Shown here: positions 31,900 through 45,026 of the stretch, piece by piece | How the letters are laid out: each line of letters opens with the position of its first letter | Numbering within the stretch: position 1 is the first letter of the stretch | Assembly: GCF_008831285.2 (NCBI RefSeq) | Contig: NC_045139.1 | Location: 15,978,354-16,042,353, forward strand | Source of the DNA: Nymphaea colorata | Lineage: Eukaryota; Streptophyta; Magnoliopsida; Nymphaeales; Nymphaeaceae | Reading direction: 5' to 3' | Length of the DNA: 64,000 nt | Translations under genes and position numbers: made by a program | The notes under the pieces: model-generated | Database searches by the model: none | What the model was told of the DNA's origin: nothing | Seen by the model: the letters and a program-made list of their open reading frames with translations, nothing else

Positions 31900-34809
31900 T
31901 CATTTGCAGTTGGGGTTAAGGCCAGGGCCACCATAGAAGAAATAATACTCCAATGGCTTCCCTCGCCGGTCATGCTGGTCGAGGATGTCATAGCACTTTG
32001 GCTTGTCGACCTGGTAGCCGTAGTACTTGGGGTCCGACTTCCTGTAATTTAAATCGACCACTGCAGCGTTGGACAGAACACTGGCCCTCCTGAAGCCTTC
32101 CCCAGGGAAGGCGCCGCTTCCCATCTGGGTGGTGGTGTGAGGCCCCGCCGGATTGGCGTTTATGACTTCCCCTCCCCACTCCACGGTGCCGGCCGAGCCT
32201 CTCAGTCGGCTGAAGAGAATGCCCGGCCAGTAGCCAAGGCTCTCGCCCTGGTAGACGAACCACCAGTTGCCGTCCTTTGGGTCCTGCCACCAACACAGTT
32301 AAACAGAGAAAATTACCAGTAATCTTTATAATCTGTGAAGCCATGGAAGTCCACCCTCAATCTAAGAAGTAGAGTCCTTGCAATGGAAAAAACGCCGGTG
32401 CAGATCAAACTGCTGCACATTTGACCGCCGGCCTCACTGCACCAACCCACTTGATCACAGCAAGGATGTCAATCATCAGATTTGAAATTTCCAGCCTAGT
32501 ACTGTAGCCTTAAACTATCCAATTTATTTGGATATTCACATATTTATATTCAAAACCAGAATTGAATCTAAATAAAGAAAAGTTTAGTTTATACTTTTTT
32601 CGAATCCAAATTGCAAATTTAAAATCCGAATCTGATCCCAAGTCGTCTTTTAAAGACGCCTGAACCATGCACTTTATTATATATTAAAAACCAAATTTAT
32701 CATACATTAAAATCGAAACACGAATTAAAATCCAATTTTGAACCCAGTCCAAATTAGAATCTGATCATATGCCATCTTTTGAGTCTAAATCCGATCCAAT
32801 TTCTTAATCAGATATATGTTTTTTTTTTTCTATTTGATTTTTTTGAAGGAATTCAATTGGATATCAAAACACAAATCTGAATCCAATCTATTGACGTTCC
32901 TTATTTGAGCAGTGGTGTAGTTAGAAATTTTTAGTCGAAGAGTAATGAACCATGGTCTGGCCTCATTGGCTTGAGGGTAAGGCTAAGCACTTTGGGCCAG
33001 TCCATGAAGACATGATCCATATAGCAGGACCAAGCCATGTTGTGGGAAATGTAATACATAGGGCCAGTTTGGTAAAGGGAACAGTTTTTAAATGTTTTAT
33101 GAATCTGTTGCAAAGATTTGGTTAGATTCATATAAAACACTTTAACAAGTATTATATGAATCTACCTCAAACTTTGAGAAATATTCATGAAATGATTACA
33201 AATTGTTCTTATTACCAAACAGCTCTACAGAGTACTCCAATTACCTTGAAAACTGTAAAGTTTGCCGTGTAAGCAGGTCCATCCCGTTGAGAAATGGTTG
33301 TGAAGAATGCACCGAGCGCGACCTTATGGCTAACTTGCACAAATCCTGGGCAGTCCAGGTTGTAGCACCCCTTGCCATTAGCACCCTGAACATAAATTTA
33401 AGTACATGATAAAAACAAATAAAAATTGTATTTTATCGCCAGAAATGTCATTAGAAACATTTTTTCTTTCTTTTTAAATTGAAAAAATCGACCGTTATGG
33501 ATCGGTGTCCTTGTCTTATGAACAGACATTTAATTAAATAGAGACAACACAAAATGAAGAACTATTCCAACCATGATTTGTGCTAACCTGCCAATAGGTA
33601 AAGAGTCTGGTTCGATCATCCCCGAAAAGTGATGGGTACACCTGAGAATTTTGCATTTAGGAATAGCATCAAAAATCAAAACACAGTATAAAGTTAGACA
33701 TCGTTATTAGGAACTAGCAGAGTTAGGGGCTGCAATCAACTTGTAGCCATGCATGATGCATGCCCAATACAGATCCAGATCCAAACATGACCCGACTTCT
33801 GTTTTCTTGATCCAGTTCACATCGACAACGGTCTTTTGCAGATTTGGATTTGGATATGGAAGCTCCAGGATCCGGTTATCTGGATTTGGATCTGGCCTGG
33901 AACTCAGACTTAGTTTTGAGGGAGAGAGAGAGAACGAGAGAATACCATCCAACCACAGTGAATGAATTCATCATCCCTCTTAAGTAGCACCTTGCTGCTG
34001 CTAAACTCATTGGGCTCGGTGTGGGGGTTCCAGATGTTGATAACTCCGCTTCCTCCCTGGAACGCACCATCATAGTCCGTCTTTAACAGAACCAACTGCA
34101 TCACCACAATCCACAGACAGCTCATGCTTAACCAAATCCAAAGAACTTCAAGAGATCAGAAGAACAGTGAACAGTAAACTTGTTTGACAATATGTAAATA
34201 ACAGTAAACAATCAGAACACGCACGAATACAATATAAAACATTCACTCGAGCCTTTACTTCATGGGTCGGATCCACGTCTGTTGAGTCAGTGGGAGAAGC
34301 GGCAGTCTGAGTTCGAGTGGTTCTGAGTACAGGGATCGTTCCCTCTGGACACGACCAACTCTTCAGCAACGCATGCTGAGAGTAGTGCTCATGCCCCAAT
34401 GCAGTTGTCTTCTGCGGTGTCTCTTCTGGAAAAACAGTGGGTCGCATCTGAACAGTGTGGTTTCGAAGCAAAGGATGAGTAAAAGCAGGTTGCATATAGA
34501 GGTCAACACAGTCGACCGAGTCCCCTTGATCGCTCTGCAGAAAAAAACAGCGCTAGGGTTAAGTTTCTCCAACACTGGTGTCCATCCGACGACAGCAATG
34601 GCGATGACGGTGACAAGGATTCATTTAAAAACAGAAAGTGTTGAGATAGTGATAATAACCAGGACTGTGCTGATGCTTCTTTTGTTGTTAATGGTGTAGC
34701 GACGCTCGTCCTGTGGAACGCTTCTCGCTACAGTGACAGCCACCCTTGCATAGAGAAAGCCAAGAAGGAAGATGCCTAGAGTACTGAATTCTTTCCGGCT
34801 GTTAGCCAT
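31900..34809 (-). CDS. Neprosin-domain secreted protein (DUF4409 + DUF239), putative glutamic peptidase
   Basis: Six exons on the minus strand: 34809-34660, 34534-34259, 34095-33946, 33641-33588, 33385-33245 and 32283-31900. Every junction is phase 0 with GT-AG, totalling 384 residues, normal for the family. The N-terminus has a hydrophobic signal segment (about residues 11-28). Residues 51-142 form the activation-peptide domain (DSVDCVDLYMQPAFTHPLL). The neprosin domain follows with GVINIWNPHTEPNEFSSS, CGWMVYPSLFGDDRTRLFTYWQ, GCYNLDCPGFVQ, DGNWWFVYQGESLGYWPG, TVEWGGEV and a C-terminal GGPGLNPNC. The founding member, from pitcher-plant fluid, is a prolyl endopeptidase with two catalytic Glu residues; the likely equivalents here are in PNEFS and EWGGE, an inference. 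Most plant homologues have no tested function. Confidence 0.93.
33061..33231. mobile_element. Possible MITE in neprosin-gene intron 5
   Basis: GGGCCAGTTTGGTAA at the left and TTACCAAACAGCTCT at the right are inverted repeats, a common plant miniature-element end. The right end lies about 12 bases from the intron's splice donor. The flanking 8-mers do not match well, so the exact limits and family are uncertain. Confidence 0.45.
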
Positions 34810-34866
34810 GAAGGTGATGGTGTTCCTGCTTCTGGCGTTTGCGGTGGACTCATGCTTGGTGGTCTC

Positions 34867-34874
34867 TTTATAAA
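34867..34874 (-). promoter_or_regulatory. TATA box of the neprosin-domain gene
   Basis: TTTATAAA lies about 60 bases upstream of the ATG at 34809. The spacing fits a short 5' leader. Confidence 0.55.
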
Positions 34875-36550
34875 GAAGGGCATTAATGCTTCCAAATGTA
34901 ACGTCTGTTGATTATTTCAAGAAGTGGGATACACATGGAAGCAGCTCCTCAGAATATACTTTATCTCTTTTAGGGTCTAGTTCAGGAACAGAGGGAAAGC
35001 TCACGAACAAGAAAAAAAAAAAAAGACTTGGCAAGTCTCAGCTTTATTTCAAACTTACAGAGAGAGGTAAAATTCAAATGGGTGGTTACTACAGTGAGAA
35101 AGGTAGGAATCTGAAGTGAAACTATAAGCAAAGCAAAGACATTTACAAGCGCTAAATCTGTATTCCACATAATTTAAGCATCTACTTCCTCTTCTTGAGT
35201 GAAGAAAACAGTACTGTAAATCATTGGATTTCATAGAATAAGTACTGAGGAAACTCTGTCGCCCCTTGACGTGTTCATACAAAAAATGGAAGTCTCAAGA
35301 AGAAAAGGAGACATGTCAAGAAAGTTTAGCCATGCGTTTGCCTGATTTTGACAAAAAGAAAAAAGAAAAGATTTCTTTCTTGACGTAAAACATTTTCAAG
35401 ATCCTTACAAATCCGGAAAAACAAAAGTGGAAAGGAAAATTAAATCGTGACACTTCAATTAACAAAACAATTTGGATCAAACTTAGAGCACATAACAACC
35501 AACACAACGTGGCGTGACGGTGCTTCGCTAAGTTGAACTAAAAATAAGTTCCAAGTATCCTGACGTGCGATATCTGAATTTATATACACGTAAGGGATGC
35601 CTGCGTTATTTATTTATTTATTTCTGATAGATCCCAGACCACTAGATCAAGGATAAAGATCAGTCACTTTAAATTTTTGCTAAAAATATATTTTTAAATA
35701 AAATAAAAAACATCCTTATATGCTTATAAAAACTAACTTTATATAAAACATGCCTTAGTTTTAGTTGTTTCAATGAAAATTGGAGATTTGATTAAAATTT
35801 TGATGTCATATGAGCCATTCAATTTTATTTCTTATCAAAACACGATTAAATAAAAAATTAATGAACTTAATATATATTTCCCATCCCCTTGTTCTAGAGA
35901 TCATATATATTTGTAAGCTCAAATTATAAAAGAAATACCTTAAATCGTTGCATTTAAGTAATGTGGTTTTTATTTTTGTCCTAATAATCTAGGACTTTGT
36001 AGAATAATTTAATAGGTATTTGAAGCTCAAACTTGTCTCATTTCTTTGTCAAAGTGTATGAAGCTCTAGAGAGAGTGGCATAGGCCAGACCCACCTGTAA
36101 TCAACTTAATATATCAGCCGTTCATTAACGATAGACTGGCTCAAATATTCGGGAGGCGTAGGTCTGACCCACCTGATTGACGGATTCAACATGGTCGACA
36201 GCTAGTTGGCTCGCCCGTTAATTTAATGGGCAGGGTCAGACCAGGCCGGCCAGTTGCACACGTCTAAATTTGCCACATGTTTATCTCGATGCGAATAGAA
36301 AGGAAGCACATTCACTGTTTTGGGGATGATTTTTTTTTTTTTTTTGCCAACCATCAATTCCTAAAATATATCCCTAACATGTGTTTTCTTCACTATAATG
36401 TTGCATATTTTATATAATATATGATTTGTGGATTTCATCAACTAAATTTGGATGAAAAAATCCTTATACACCATGTCTAATGAATTAGATTGAATAGTGT
36501 GTCTAATCACATCCACATGATAAATTGCATCAGAGGGTTGTAATCCTCCT

Positions 36551-36658
<108 letters not shown>

Positions 36659-36727
36659 TCAATGTTGCAGATATAAGATAATTTCTGGACTAAAATTCAA
36701 AAGTTTATTGTTAAAAGGGAACCATAA

Positions 36728-36875
36728 GTCACTGCTCAAGCTAACATAGAACATTGCGCAACTGCTACTAATGCCGATGTAGTGGTCAAATTATATATAT
36801 ATATATTTGTGACCATTAACATCGGCATTAGTAACAGTTTATGTTGTGCAATGGTTTAGAGCAGCTGTAGCGGCA
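36728..36875. repeat. Imperfect inverted repeat, possible MITE
   Basis: The left arm (GCTACTAATGCCGATGTAGT, about 36764-36783) pairs with ATTAACATCGGCATTAGTAAC (about 36813-36833), around an AT core. Outside this, GCGCAAC/GTTGTGC and TGCTC/GAGCA extend the pairing. It is non-coding. CCGATG-type motifs occur near CACTA-element ends, but I see no CACTA terminus here. Confidence 0.6.
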
Positions 36876-38326
36876 TTTTTGGGTCATTTTAGCAATAAAT
36901 TTTTAAGTTTTAGTCCGGCAATTACCCTATATATTTTACATTGGCTTATGATTGGGCTTGGGTTTGGAGGTGTATACTTTCTAAGACCTATAGCGGTGAT
37001 TGTTTTCGCAGGTACGAGACCAATATCGATGACCGTGTTCCGCTAAGATCACTTCTGTGGACGGCATTCGTATTATCAGGTAAGCTCGAGCTGAATAGTC
37101 AAGTACCTCGTTGCTCGTAGATGTGTTCCATAAGAGGGAGACTACTTGACTACTCGGGCCAAGTAGTCGATCTCCCTCAAATCCAGATCCCACGTCTCCC
37201 TTTAATTTACTTCATCATGGTTGGCATCACACCTTTTGTTTCTTAAGCAAAGACCAAACCCTTCAAATATTTATGATTATCTATGTCTTTATTACTTTTA
37301 TATATCTTTCAATTAGCCAGGAACATAATTTGATTTAATTCAAACTCGTACGTCAAGAAATTTTATCATTTGTTTTCTTAGTCTAAATTTCATGATGAGC
37401 ATCTTGAACATAAATACTCATTCTGGCTAAATCACATCAACTGACTATCTTAACAGTGCTGTGACTAATTCAAACTTTCAGGTTAAGATTCATCTGTCTT
37501 TATGATGCAGGTGACGACTCCTGATAGGTTGAAATGGCAATAAAAAGTTTGGCTTTGATGAAGCGATTATCGGCAAAACTTCTCACATTATATATAGGAA
37601 AGGGCGATTTCGTGCATGCTGTGGAACAAGACAGGTTCACATTCTCGATTTTTTTAAAGCAGTTAGCTCAATTTTTTTAATGGGAAAACGCATTCACCAA
37701 TCATCGCATGCCTACATAAGAAGATCACGTGCCATTCTACTCCTCAAATTGATAGCTTATGTCTTCTACTTGACGTAACCATCTGAACAGACACCACAAC
37801 CACCACAGAACTGTGATGTTCAGTTTCTCAGAAAACTGGTAAGTGAATCTTTTTACATGATTTCATGGCTTTTTTGCCAGGCAAAATATGTGATCACTTC
37901 ACCGTCTAGGTGAGCAGCATAAACCCACCATCAGATTTGAACGCCGAGACTTTCACCCAACTCTTTATCCCTCTTATAGTCACTGCTCCACCACTGATGA
38001 TAGCAGTTATTGAATAGAGTATTTTAACGCTTGAGCCGATCAATCTAATCTTGTAATCGCTTGGACTAAATTAGTAACCTGATCACTTGATTTGATAGAC
38101 TCCAACCCGCCGATACCCATCTTCAGTTTGACAACCACAGAGAGACATAAGATAGTAGCTGGTCCTAGCCGTATGTGGACACTATTTCTTACAGATTTCT
38201 TATACACATGGTGACCACGCGGACCCGTAATTCTATATAAGATGCGAGGCAAGAAGAAAACAGAACATATACACTTGCTTCATCGTAAAATCTTCTGCAT
38301 CGCTACGATAAACTACACGTGAACCA

Positions 38327-38566
38327 TTACAAGATACTCACAGGAGAATATTTTATTGCTGCTATCGCTATCTTCCTCACTGTATCAACGAGATTCCCCT
38401 CACCACCTTCCTTGCTATTAACGTCGATATCTTCTTGCGCAGGAGAACCGGCCATTGGTTTTGGCAAGTTGCCTCTTATTTTCCGGAGCTGACATCCACC
38501 CATTTTAGCAACTTGCCTTCTCATCTCTTTACTTGAGCAACCAGCGATAATGTGGATCAGCTCATA
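38327..38566 (-). other. Unrecognised exon-like reading frame
   Basis: On the minus strand, after a T-rich run and a CAG at about 38567, an open frame of about 80 codons encodes YYELIHIIAGCSSKEMRRQV, then KMGGCQLRKIRGNLPKPMAG and an acidic stretch, ending TAA at 38327. A GTGAGT donor lies just before the stop, after KYSP. It is richer in G+C than its surroundings and has a protein-like composition. A second short piece (AWKLVECIDPTARNLL) lies upstream at about 38637-38696, but I could not join the two with matching splice phases. I do not recognise the family. It may be an exon of a gene I cannot assemble, a gene remnant, or chance. Confidence 0.25.
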
Positions 38567-41500
38567 ATAATCTGACCGACATTTTGTATGAGAAAAAAAA
38601 TTGATACAGTTCCATTAAACGCCTACTTAACGATCAATATCAGCAGATTTCTGGCCGTGGGATCTATACATTCAACCAACTTCCAAGCTTGCTTCTTTTT
38701 AAAAGTACAAGCACAGATGCTTCAGATTTATACGGGTATTTTTTTTTATTGTGACTAGTAATTAGTATTGTGATCATAGATAAGAAAAAGAGTAATTGGT
38801 GTAACTTTTGTAATTAACCATGAGACAAACTTGATTGCATGGTCTGTTCATTCTAATTTTCTACAATTGAGATTAGGTTTTAGTGGCAATTAACGAGTAA
38901 CAGTTAATGGACATTGAAGATGAAATTTTTGCACAACGTCACTATCAGTGAAGGGCATTAATCGTGGGATGTTAAAAAGTGGAAGATAAGATAAAAGTTG
39001 TAGCCCCGGCCTTATCTAAACTTCATGCTGCTCCCATTTTGAAAAGTTAGTTCAGTAAAAGCCAGGAACAGCTTAAACTTAAATTGTTTCTCCAAGTAAA
39101 ACTGATCAAGCTGCTGATCAATTTGCATTTCTGATGTTACAACATGTAATTAATTAGACATTGAGCTAAAAATTTGAATGGCTATTTCTCCTGTTCTCAG
39201 TATGAGTGTTTATTTTCTTTTGTTGGACGATAATGGTGTTGGAATAAAGAACAAAATGTGCTTTCCGAATCATTACTTATAGAGTGGTAAAAGGAGTATT
39301 TCATCCAACTACACCATTAGATAACTAAAGCTCTTGGCCTTTTCTCCATCTGCCAAAATCAAGGATTGCTTTCGGTGCTTCAATGTGCTAACGGGGTTTG
39401 ATTGCCCTAATCTTCGAACCCAAGATTGGCCACCTACTAGCCCTCTACCAAAGCCCTTGGACCAACTCTGAGTCATTACCTGTAGACACTGTCTAATTGC
39501 TTACACTCAATTCCAATTTACCTTCTGCAGCTGTCCGTGATGTCATATTTCCCAACTATTGGGTAACTTTTAGCTGATCTTTACTGTTCCTTTTTGACAG
39601 AAAATTGTCATTACATTAGAAATATCTTTTGCTTCTTCTTTTCTTTTTCAAGAAACACTAGTAAAAGCTACATTAGAACCACTCTGAAGTTTCCCTTGAA
39701 CATGATTTTAGGGAGAAAAGTTGAAAAAGCATGAGAGCTATTATAAGGACTTCAGGAGCATACACAACTAGCCACAAAGACAAGTACACGGATCTGGCTA
39801 GGCCCTCACGGTATCCTAATGTTATCAAGCATCATCCCGACGGTTTGTCCGTATCAATAGTGATAGACCACTTCTTTGAAGTTTTATGCAGCCCTTGCCT
39901 TATAATGGACAAGAGCAGCTTGCTAAATGCTTAAAAGAGCAGCAGTTTTACGCGTCTTTGAAAGGATTGGCATTGGCACTTCCCCAATGTCGCCAAATAC
40001 GGGCTCCCAACTATTCCATTCATATCAATATATTTTGGCAAAGAGAAATAAGAACAAAAGGTGCGCGATAGACCCAGTAGCCTTTGTATGTTTTACTGTA
40101 ACGCCTTGAACTTTACAGATCACATGTTGCTCCTTGTCTCTCTTCGTTTCTTACAATGGCAGCTAGAGTAGATATCTTGACGCGCACAAGAATGCTTCCT
40201 ACTTGTTTGAATTGATAAAAAAACATACAAAACTTAATTACACAAAGAGAGAGAGAGAGAGAACAGCTATGCAATGGTAAGAGACGTAGCTAACTTTCTA
40301 TTCTACTGTGGTCCAATATGAAAACGCAGAGAATTATTTACTCTTTCTCTCTCTCTCTAAGTAGTTCCTGCTTCTCCACGGGGGGAGATGTGCCACCCTT
40401 AAAGTGGCAGCAACAGAGACGCGACCAAATAGGGTACGGTGGTACCATGGCACCTCAGAAATGCTTTAGATGAACTTTAAGGGGGTCATCTTGTGAAGGG
40501 GAAATCAGGGTTTCCCATTTCACGTTCTCCTCACCCCAAACAGACAACTACCGCAGCAGCTGAGCCATGCCCCAGTTTCGTCTTTGCTCATGAGAGAGGG
40601 AGGAGGAGAGAATTAAAAAGAAAAATATCCTTGATGGCGATGGTGATGGTGCAGAGAGGGCAGGGGAGGAGGGTCCCCTCCACTCCCTACCAGAAGCAAT
40701 GGCGGGTGGCAGCCCGGAAATTTGCTCCAAGAGGGGGCCCGATCAGTGAGAGCTTCTCGAAAATTTGGTGAAATGTGAACCAATCAACTTCACATCTAGA
40801 GAGAGAACAAAACATCCAGGACTGCCAACCTCAAAACACCCTGGCAGCTGAAGCTTGGATGTATATGGGTTTGATGTTTTGTTCTAATGATTTAAGGGCA
40901 CTCATGTGAACAAGATGAGGGTGCATGACCACATGCTTTGTCCGTGAGCAATGGAGACAATTCCCTCCCCCTTAACCAAGAGAGAGAGAGAAACGCCTTC
41001 CATGGTGCGCTCAGCTGCATGAAAACCGGGAGCCAATTGGAAATGTATGGATCCAATGGTCTCTTGCATTCCTCCTCCTCCTCCTTCAGGATTTTATCTC
41101 CTGCGTCCATGCTTTTCTTGAAGATTTAACTCCTGCCTGATCCGTATTCTTCCTCATGGACGATAAATAATGGAGACGACACGCTTTCAGAAAAAGGACC
41201 GCTTGCGCCTTTGTTAATTGGTCCAACCGCTGCACACTAAGCTCCGCTGCGAGGCTCCCCTCTTATCATTACTTCTTGTTGCATGCTAGGTGCGTTCCAG
41301 GGAGATGAATATGAGAGGGATCTTTATCCTTATCACGAGTGTATATACTTGTTAATGTCTTATTCCAAGGACAATTTAACCACATCCTTGGTCTCATTGT
41401 GCATGTAACTTTAATTATGATCTCAGCTACAAGCGAACATGCTTACATAATTGCTGCAGCTAATTTAATATAATGTTAAGTTCCTCAAAATCTGTGCCCT

Positions 41501-43563
41501 CCCCACAAAATGTGGCGTGCAATTCAGGACGTACCCTGCCCAAGGCCATGAAGCAATGCCCATTTCCAGGCACCCCAAACACTGCGTAAGTTTCTGACCA
41601 CTAAAAGCTTGCAACATTGCTGTATCTCTACTTGCATCATATGCTAACTCTCAAAGTCAATTCTTTTGTAGAATAAATGAAAAGAGCTAGCTGCTTACAT
41701 TTTGCTAGTTCTAGTGGGGCCGGGGTGAGCATGGTCAAGGACGACGGTGCGCGCGTGCGTGCACCGCCACGAAAAACACGGCCAAGGCGCACCCATGAGG
41801 GTTTGCGATCAAGAAAGATGACAAGGCATGAGGATAAGGGGTGAAGGAGGGGGCCTGGAAGATCCCGGCCCCTTACCCAAATCCTTTTTCGTGCAAACTT
41901 TTGCATAGCTTAAACCGGTCGGACCAAAACAAGCCTGGCCGGCCCTAGCTAGGTTTAGCATGTGTCTATTTGAGTTGATCCGCTAGTGGGACCGGTCTTG
42001 GACGGACCGGACAACACCCTTCCACATCGAGGACACGAACTTAATAGTCATGACATTCATATATATCCCTCACATTCAACCGACCCAAATATATGCCCAC
42101 CTCGAATTAAAATATTTTGATTAAGCAACCAGGAATTGAAGTCCATCGGTCTATATCTTCTCCCATGTCTCTATCTCAAGACTTTAGGCGATCAAGGTGG
42201 GCCGGACGGGCCTTGTATCTTATACACCCACCCCCCTAGCCCTGTCAGAGCCCTCAGCCAAGTGCAGGTCTGGGCCCAATGGACGGGAGAGGGGCCGGCA
42301 ACTGCGGCCAAGCTACAGTCGCAGGGGACCCCATCGACGGCCGATTCTGGTGTTGGTATGAGGGAGGGGAGAGTTGAGTAAAATTGGTCGTTTCTGGTTA
42401 GTGGTAGAAGGGGTAACTAAAGAGGGAACAGAAGTGAAGTGAGCAAGAGGGGAGAAGGCACCGGCGGCATGAAGATGGAAGGAAAGAAAAGAAGGTGGTG
42501 TTTGTGGGCTTAAGCAGGTAGAGCAGCAGAGGCAGAGGCAGGCCAAGACAAAAGTCACAAGGCAAGACCCCCGTGAGGGCCTTTGGCCCCATGCACAACA
42601 TCCTTTGACTCATCCTACGCTGCTATCGATGGTGCCTGATCACGCGCAGATTCCTCCCCAAATGCCCTCGCTTCCCGCGTTTCCCCTCCCTCCCCTCCCC
42701 TTATTACATCCTTGACACCACCCTTGTACTACTATCCACCCTCCCTTCCTTCCTTCCTTCCTTCTTCCCCCTTTTGTTTTACTTCTTTTAATTCATTCTC
42801 TCCTGCATGTCATGTCTGTCCTGCGTTCGATATTATATCTTTTTGGGTTCCCCCCTTTCTCTTTCACTGTTGTGTTTTTGACATGAATGAAGCACGGGCC
42901 AGACCAATAATGTGGGATGATTATGGGGAATGATTCCCTCTCGGGATGTGTTGAGTTGTTCTTTCGTTTAAAAACAAGCCTCTTCCTTGTAATCTTTGGT
43001 ATATATCTGACCAGTCTATGGAACAGGAAGGACGATTTCAGTATGCCTTTAGCTTCTTTTCTTTTATTAATGCAGGCTTTGATGAGTACTGTATATTATT
43101 GTGAATGCAGCAGATTTATACAGATTCATGAGGAAAGATTAACATGTTTTTAATGTGGTAAACATAGAACATTAAAAATATGAATTCCATTTGACTAAGC
43201 AAATATGACCTGGCTGCGAGTACCGGCTCATATCCAAGTTGGTTAGGACGGAGCATTATCACTCTTTAAATTCATTTCAAGTACTTCCCCACTGGCTACA
43301 AGACATGACAGCTCCTGCTCACAGCTCATACTATTTAGGTATATGAGTCTGTCTCTCTCTATCTCCGCACAGTGGCAGCGCGTGGCTTGTTACATGGTAA
43401 GGGTTGGAAACGTAATTGCAGAATAGGGGAATATTATATTAGAACGCGCAAATATAGGCCGATCGGAATCTGGTGCACGATATAGATTTGAGCGCTCCAC
43501 CACTAGAGGCAGCAGCGAAACATAAACAAGGAATTTTCGGAGGAGAGAAAAATCTGAGCCGCC

Positions 43564-44267
43564 ATGGTTCCAAGGGAGAGAAAGAAGGCGTCCCTGCATG
43601 AGAAACTTCAGCTCCTTCGTTCCGTCACCAACTCTCATGCAGTAAGAATTCTCTTCCCGCCCCTTCTGAACTCCTTTCTTGGTTTCTCCAATTCATTTCA
43701 ATTGTTATCCCAAGTCAGCTTAGCACCTCAGCTGGGACTTACAATATCGGTCTTCCCTTTCCTCCCTGTTTTTCCACTGAGGAAGGCATAAGGATGACAC
43801 TGAAACTAGTTGTGTCTCATGCACGAAAGGATAATCACAACCCAGCTCGGCCTTTCATGCATCACCATCTTCTCCTTTCCTGGCTTTTCTATTTTCTAAT
43901 CTTAAAATTTTCCCACTTATGTTTGCTGTATTGCTAGAAAGTTGCATGCCTTGTTCATCAATACCGATTGGGTATCAGAAGCGCTTGAGGTTTTGATTTG
44001 GTTGTCGGTGGTTCATGGGAATTCTTCTGATTTTCTACGTAGTATTTAGATTACTAGGGGTTTGGTCGGGAGACATGTAGCCTAAAGCTTCATCGAACTT
44101 GGGAAGTTATTTGGTGCAACTATCTCTCTTTTCTTCGCTTGGTATAGCTGAGAAAGAGATGGAGGGTTCGCATCTCAACAAAAAATTAGGATTCTCGCAA
44201 TCGAATCCCAGGAGTTATCTTCCAGCTAGCATATTTAAAGATACAGAGGATAGCTATAATGTCTCTT

Positions 44268-44298
<31 letters not shown>

Positions 44299-45026
44299 GC
44301 GTTATTGGTGTTCTTATTCTTCTTGTCGATGGGTTGACATTGGTGCTTGGCAGATAAACAAGACCTCAATTATCGTGGATGCTTCCAAGTATATAGAAGA
44401 ACTCAAGGAGAAAGTGGAGCGGCTGAACCAAGATGTCGCGGATGAGCAGCAATCTGCTGACGACCAAGATTCCTTGCCTTTTGTAAATAGTACTCCCAGC
44501 TTTTGATTCAGATTTTTTTTTTTTTCTGCCACCAACATCGGCAGTCTTTCTAATTTATTTCCTAACCGTGCTCGCGAATTCTTTCTTCTTATCCTTATTG
44601 TATTTTGTTTCTGTGAATATCTTTCAGCAGGTAAAGGTGGAGGCCCTTGAGAAGGGCTTTATGATCACTGTCTTCTCTGAGAAAAGCTGCCCCGGCTTGC
44701 TCGTCTCCATACTCGAAGCTTTCGAGGAATTGGGCCTCAACGTGCTGCAGGCCCGGGTTTCTTGTACGGACACCTTCAGATTGGAAGCCGTGGGGGGAGA
44801 AGTAAGTGATGAAGGCATTAGTTTAATTCTAGTTTATGTCTTTTGCGTGGCCCATTCTTCAATTGATCAGCTAATAAGCTCCATTAATGAATTTTCTCCT
44901 CTGATTCCTTGGTTGGTCCTCGTATATAATTTGCAGAACCAAGAACAGGTGGAGAACATGGACGCCCATGCCGTGAAACAAGCGGTGATCCAAGCCATCA
45001 AGAACTGCAGCGAAAACAGCGAGTGA
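43564..45026 (+). CDS. Atypical HLH protein with C-terminal ACT-like domain (SCREAM-like transcription regulator)
   Basis: Four exons: 43564-43641, 44354-44482, 44628-44801 and 44937-45026. All introns are GT-AG and all junctions phase 0, giving 156 residues. The N-terminal half is a helix-loop-helix: KASLHEKLQLLRSVTNSHA, a loop, then KTSIIVDASKYIEELKEKVERL. The short basic run before helix 1 (RERKK) lacks the His-Glu-Arg pattern needed to read an E-box, so it probably works as a partner of other bHLH proteins. Residues of exon 3 (FMITVFSEKSCPGLLVSILEAFEELGLNVLQARVSC in two parts) form an ACT-like dimerisation domain. Length and sequence closely resemble the short Arabidopsis proteins At2g40435 and At3g56220, which are described as transcription regulators. 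The start lies in a strong context (GCCGCCATGG). Exon 3 has a tandem CAGCAG acceptor, so a 155-residue form is possible. Confidence 0.92.
44258..44297. repeat. (TTC)n microsatellite in HLH-gene intron 1
   Basis: About 13 copies of the TTC (TCT) triplet, about 57 bases before the exon 2 acceptor. It forms an unusually long pyrimidine tract upstream of a splice acceptor. Confidence 0.85.

Noticed and set aside
40493-41129. Several overlapping frames in a G+C-richer patch, considered as a possible gene.
   Set aside because: They are short, open on both strands because of purine/pyrimidine bias, and contain AG/CT runs; no family motif or consistent splice model was found.
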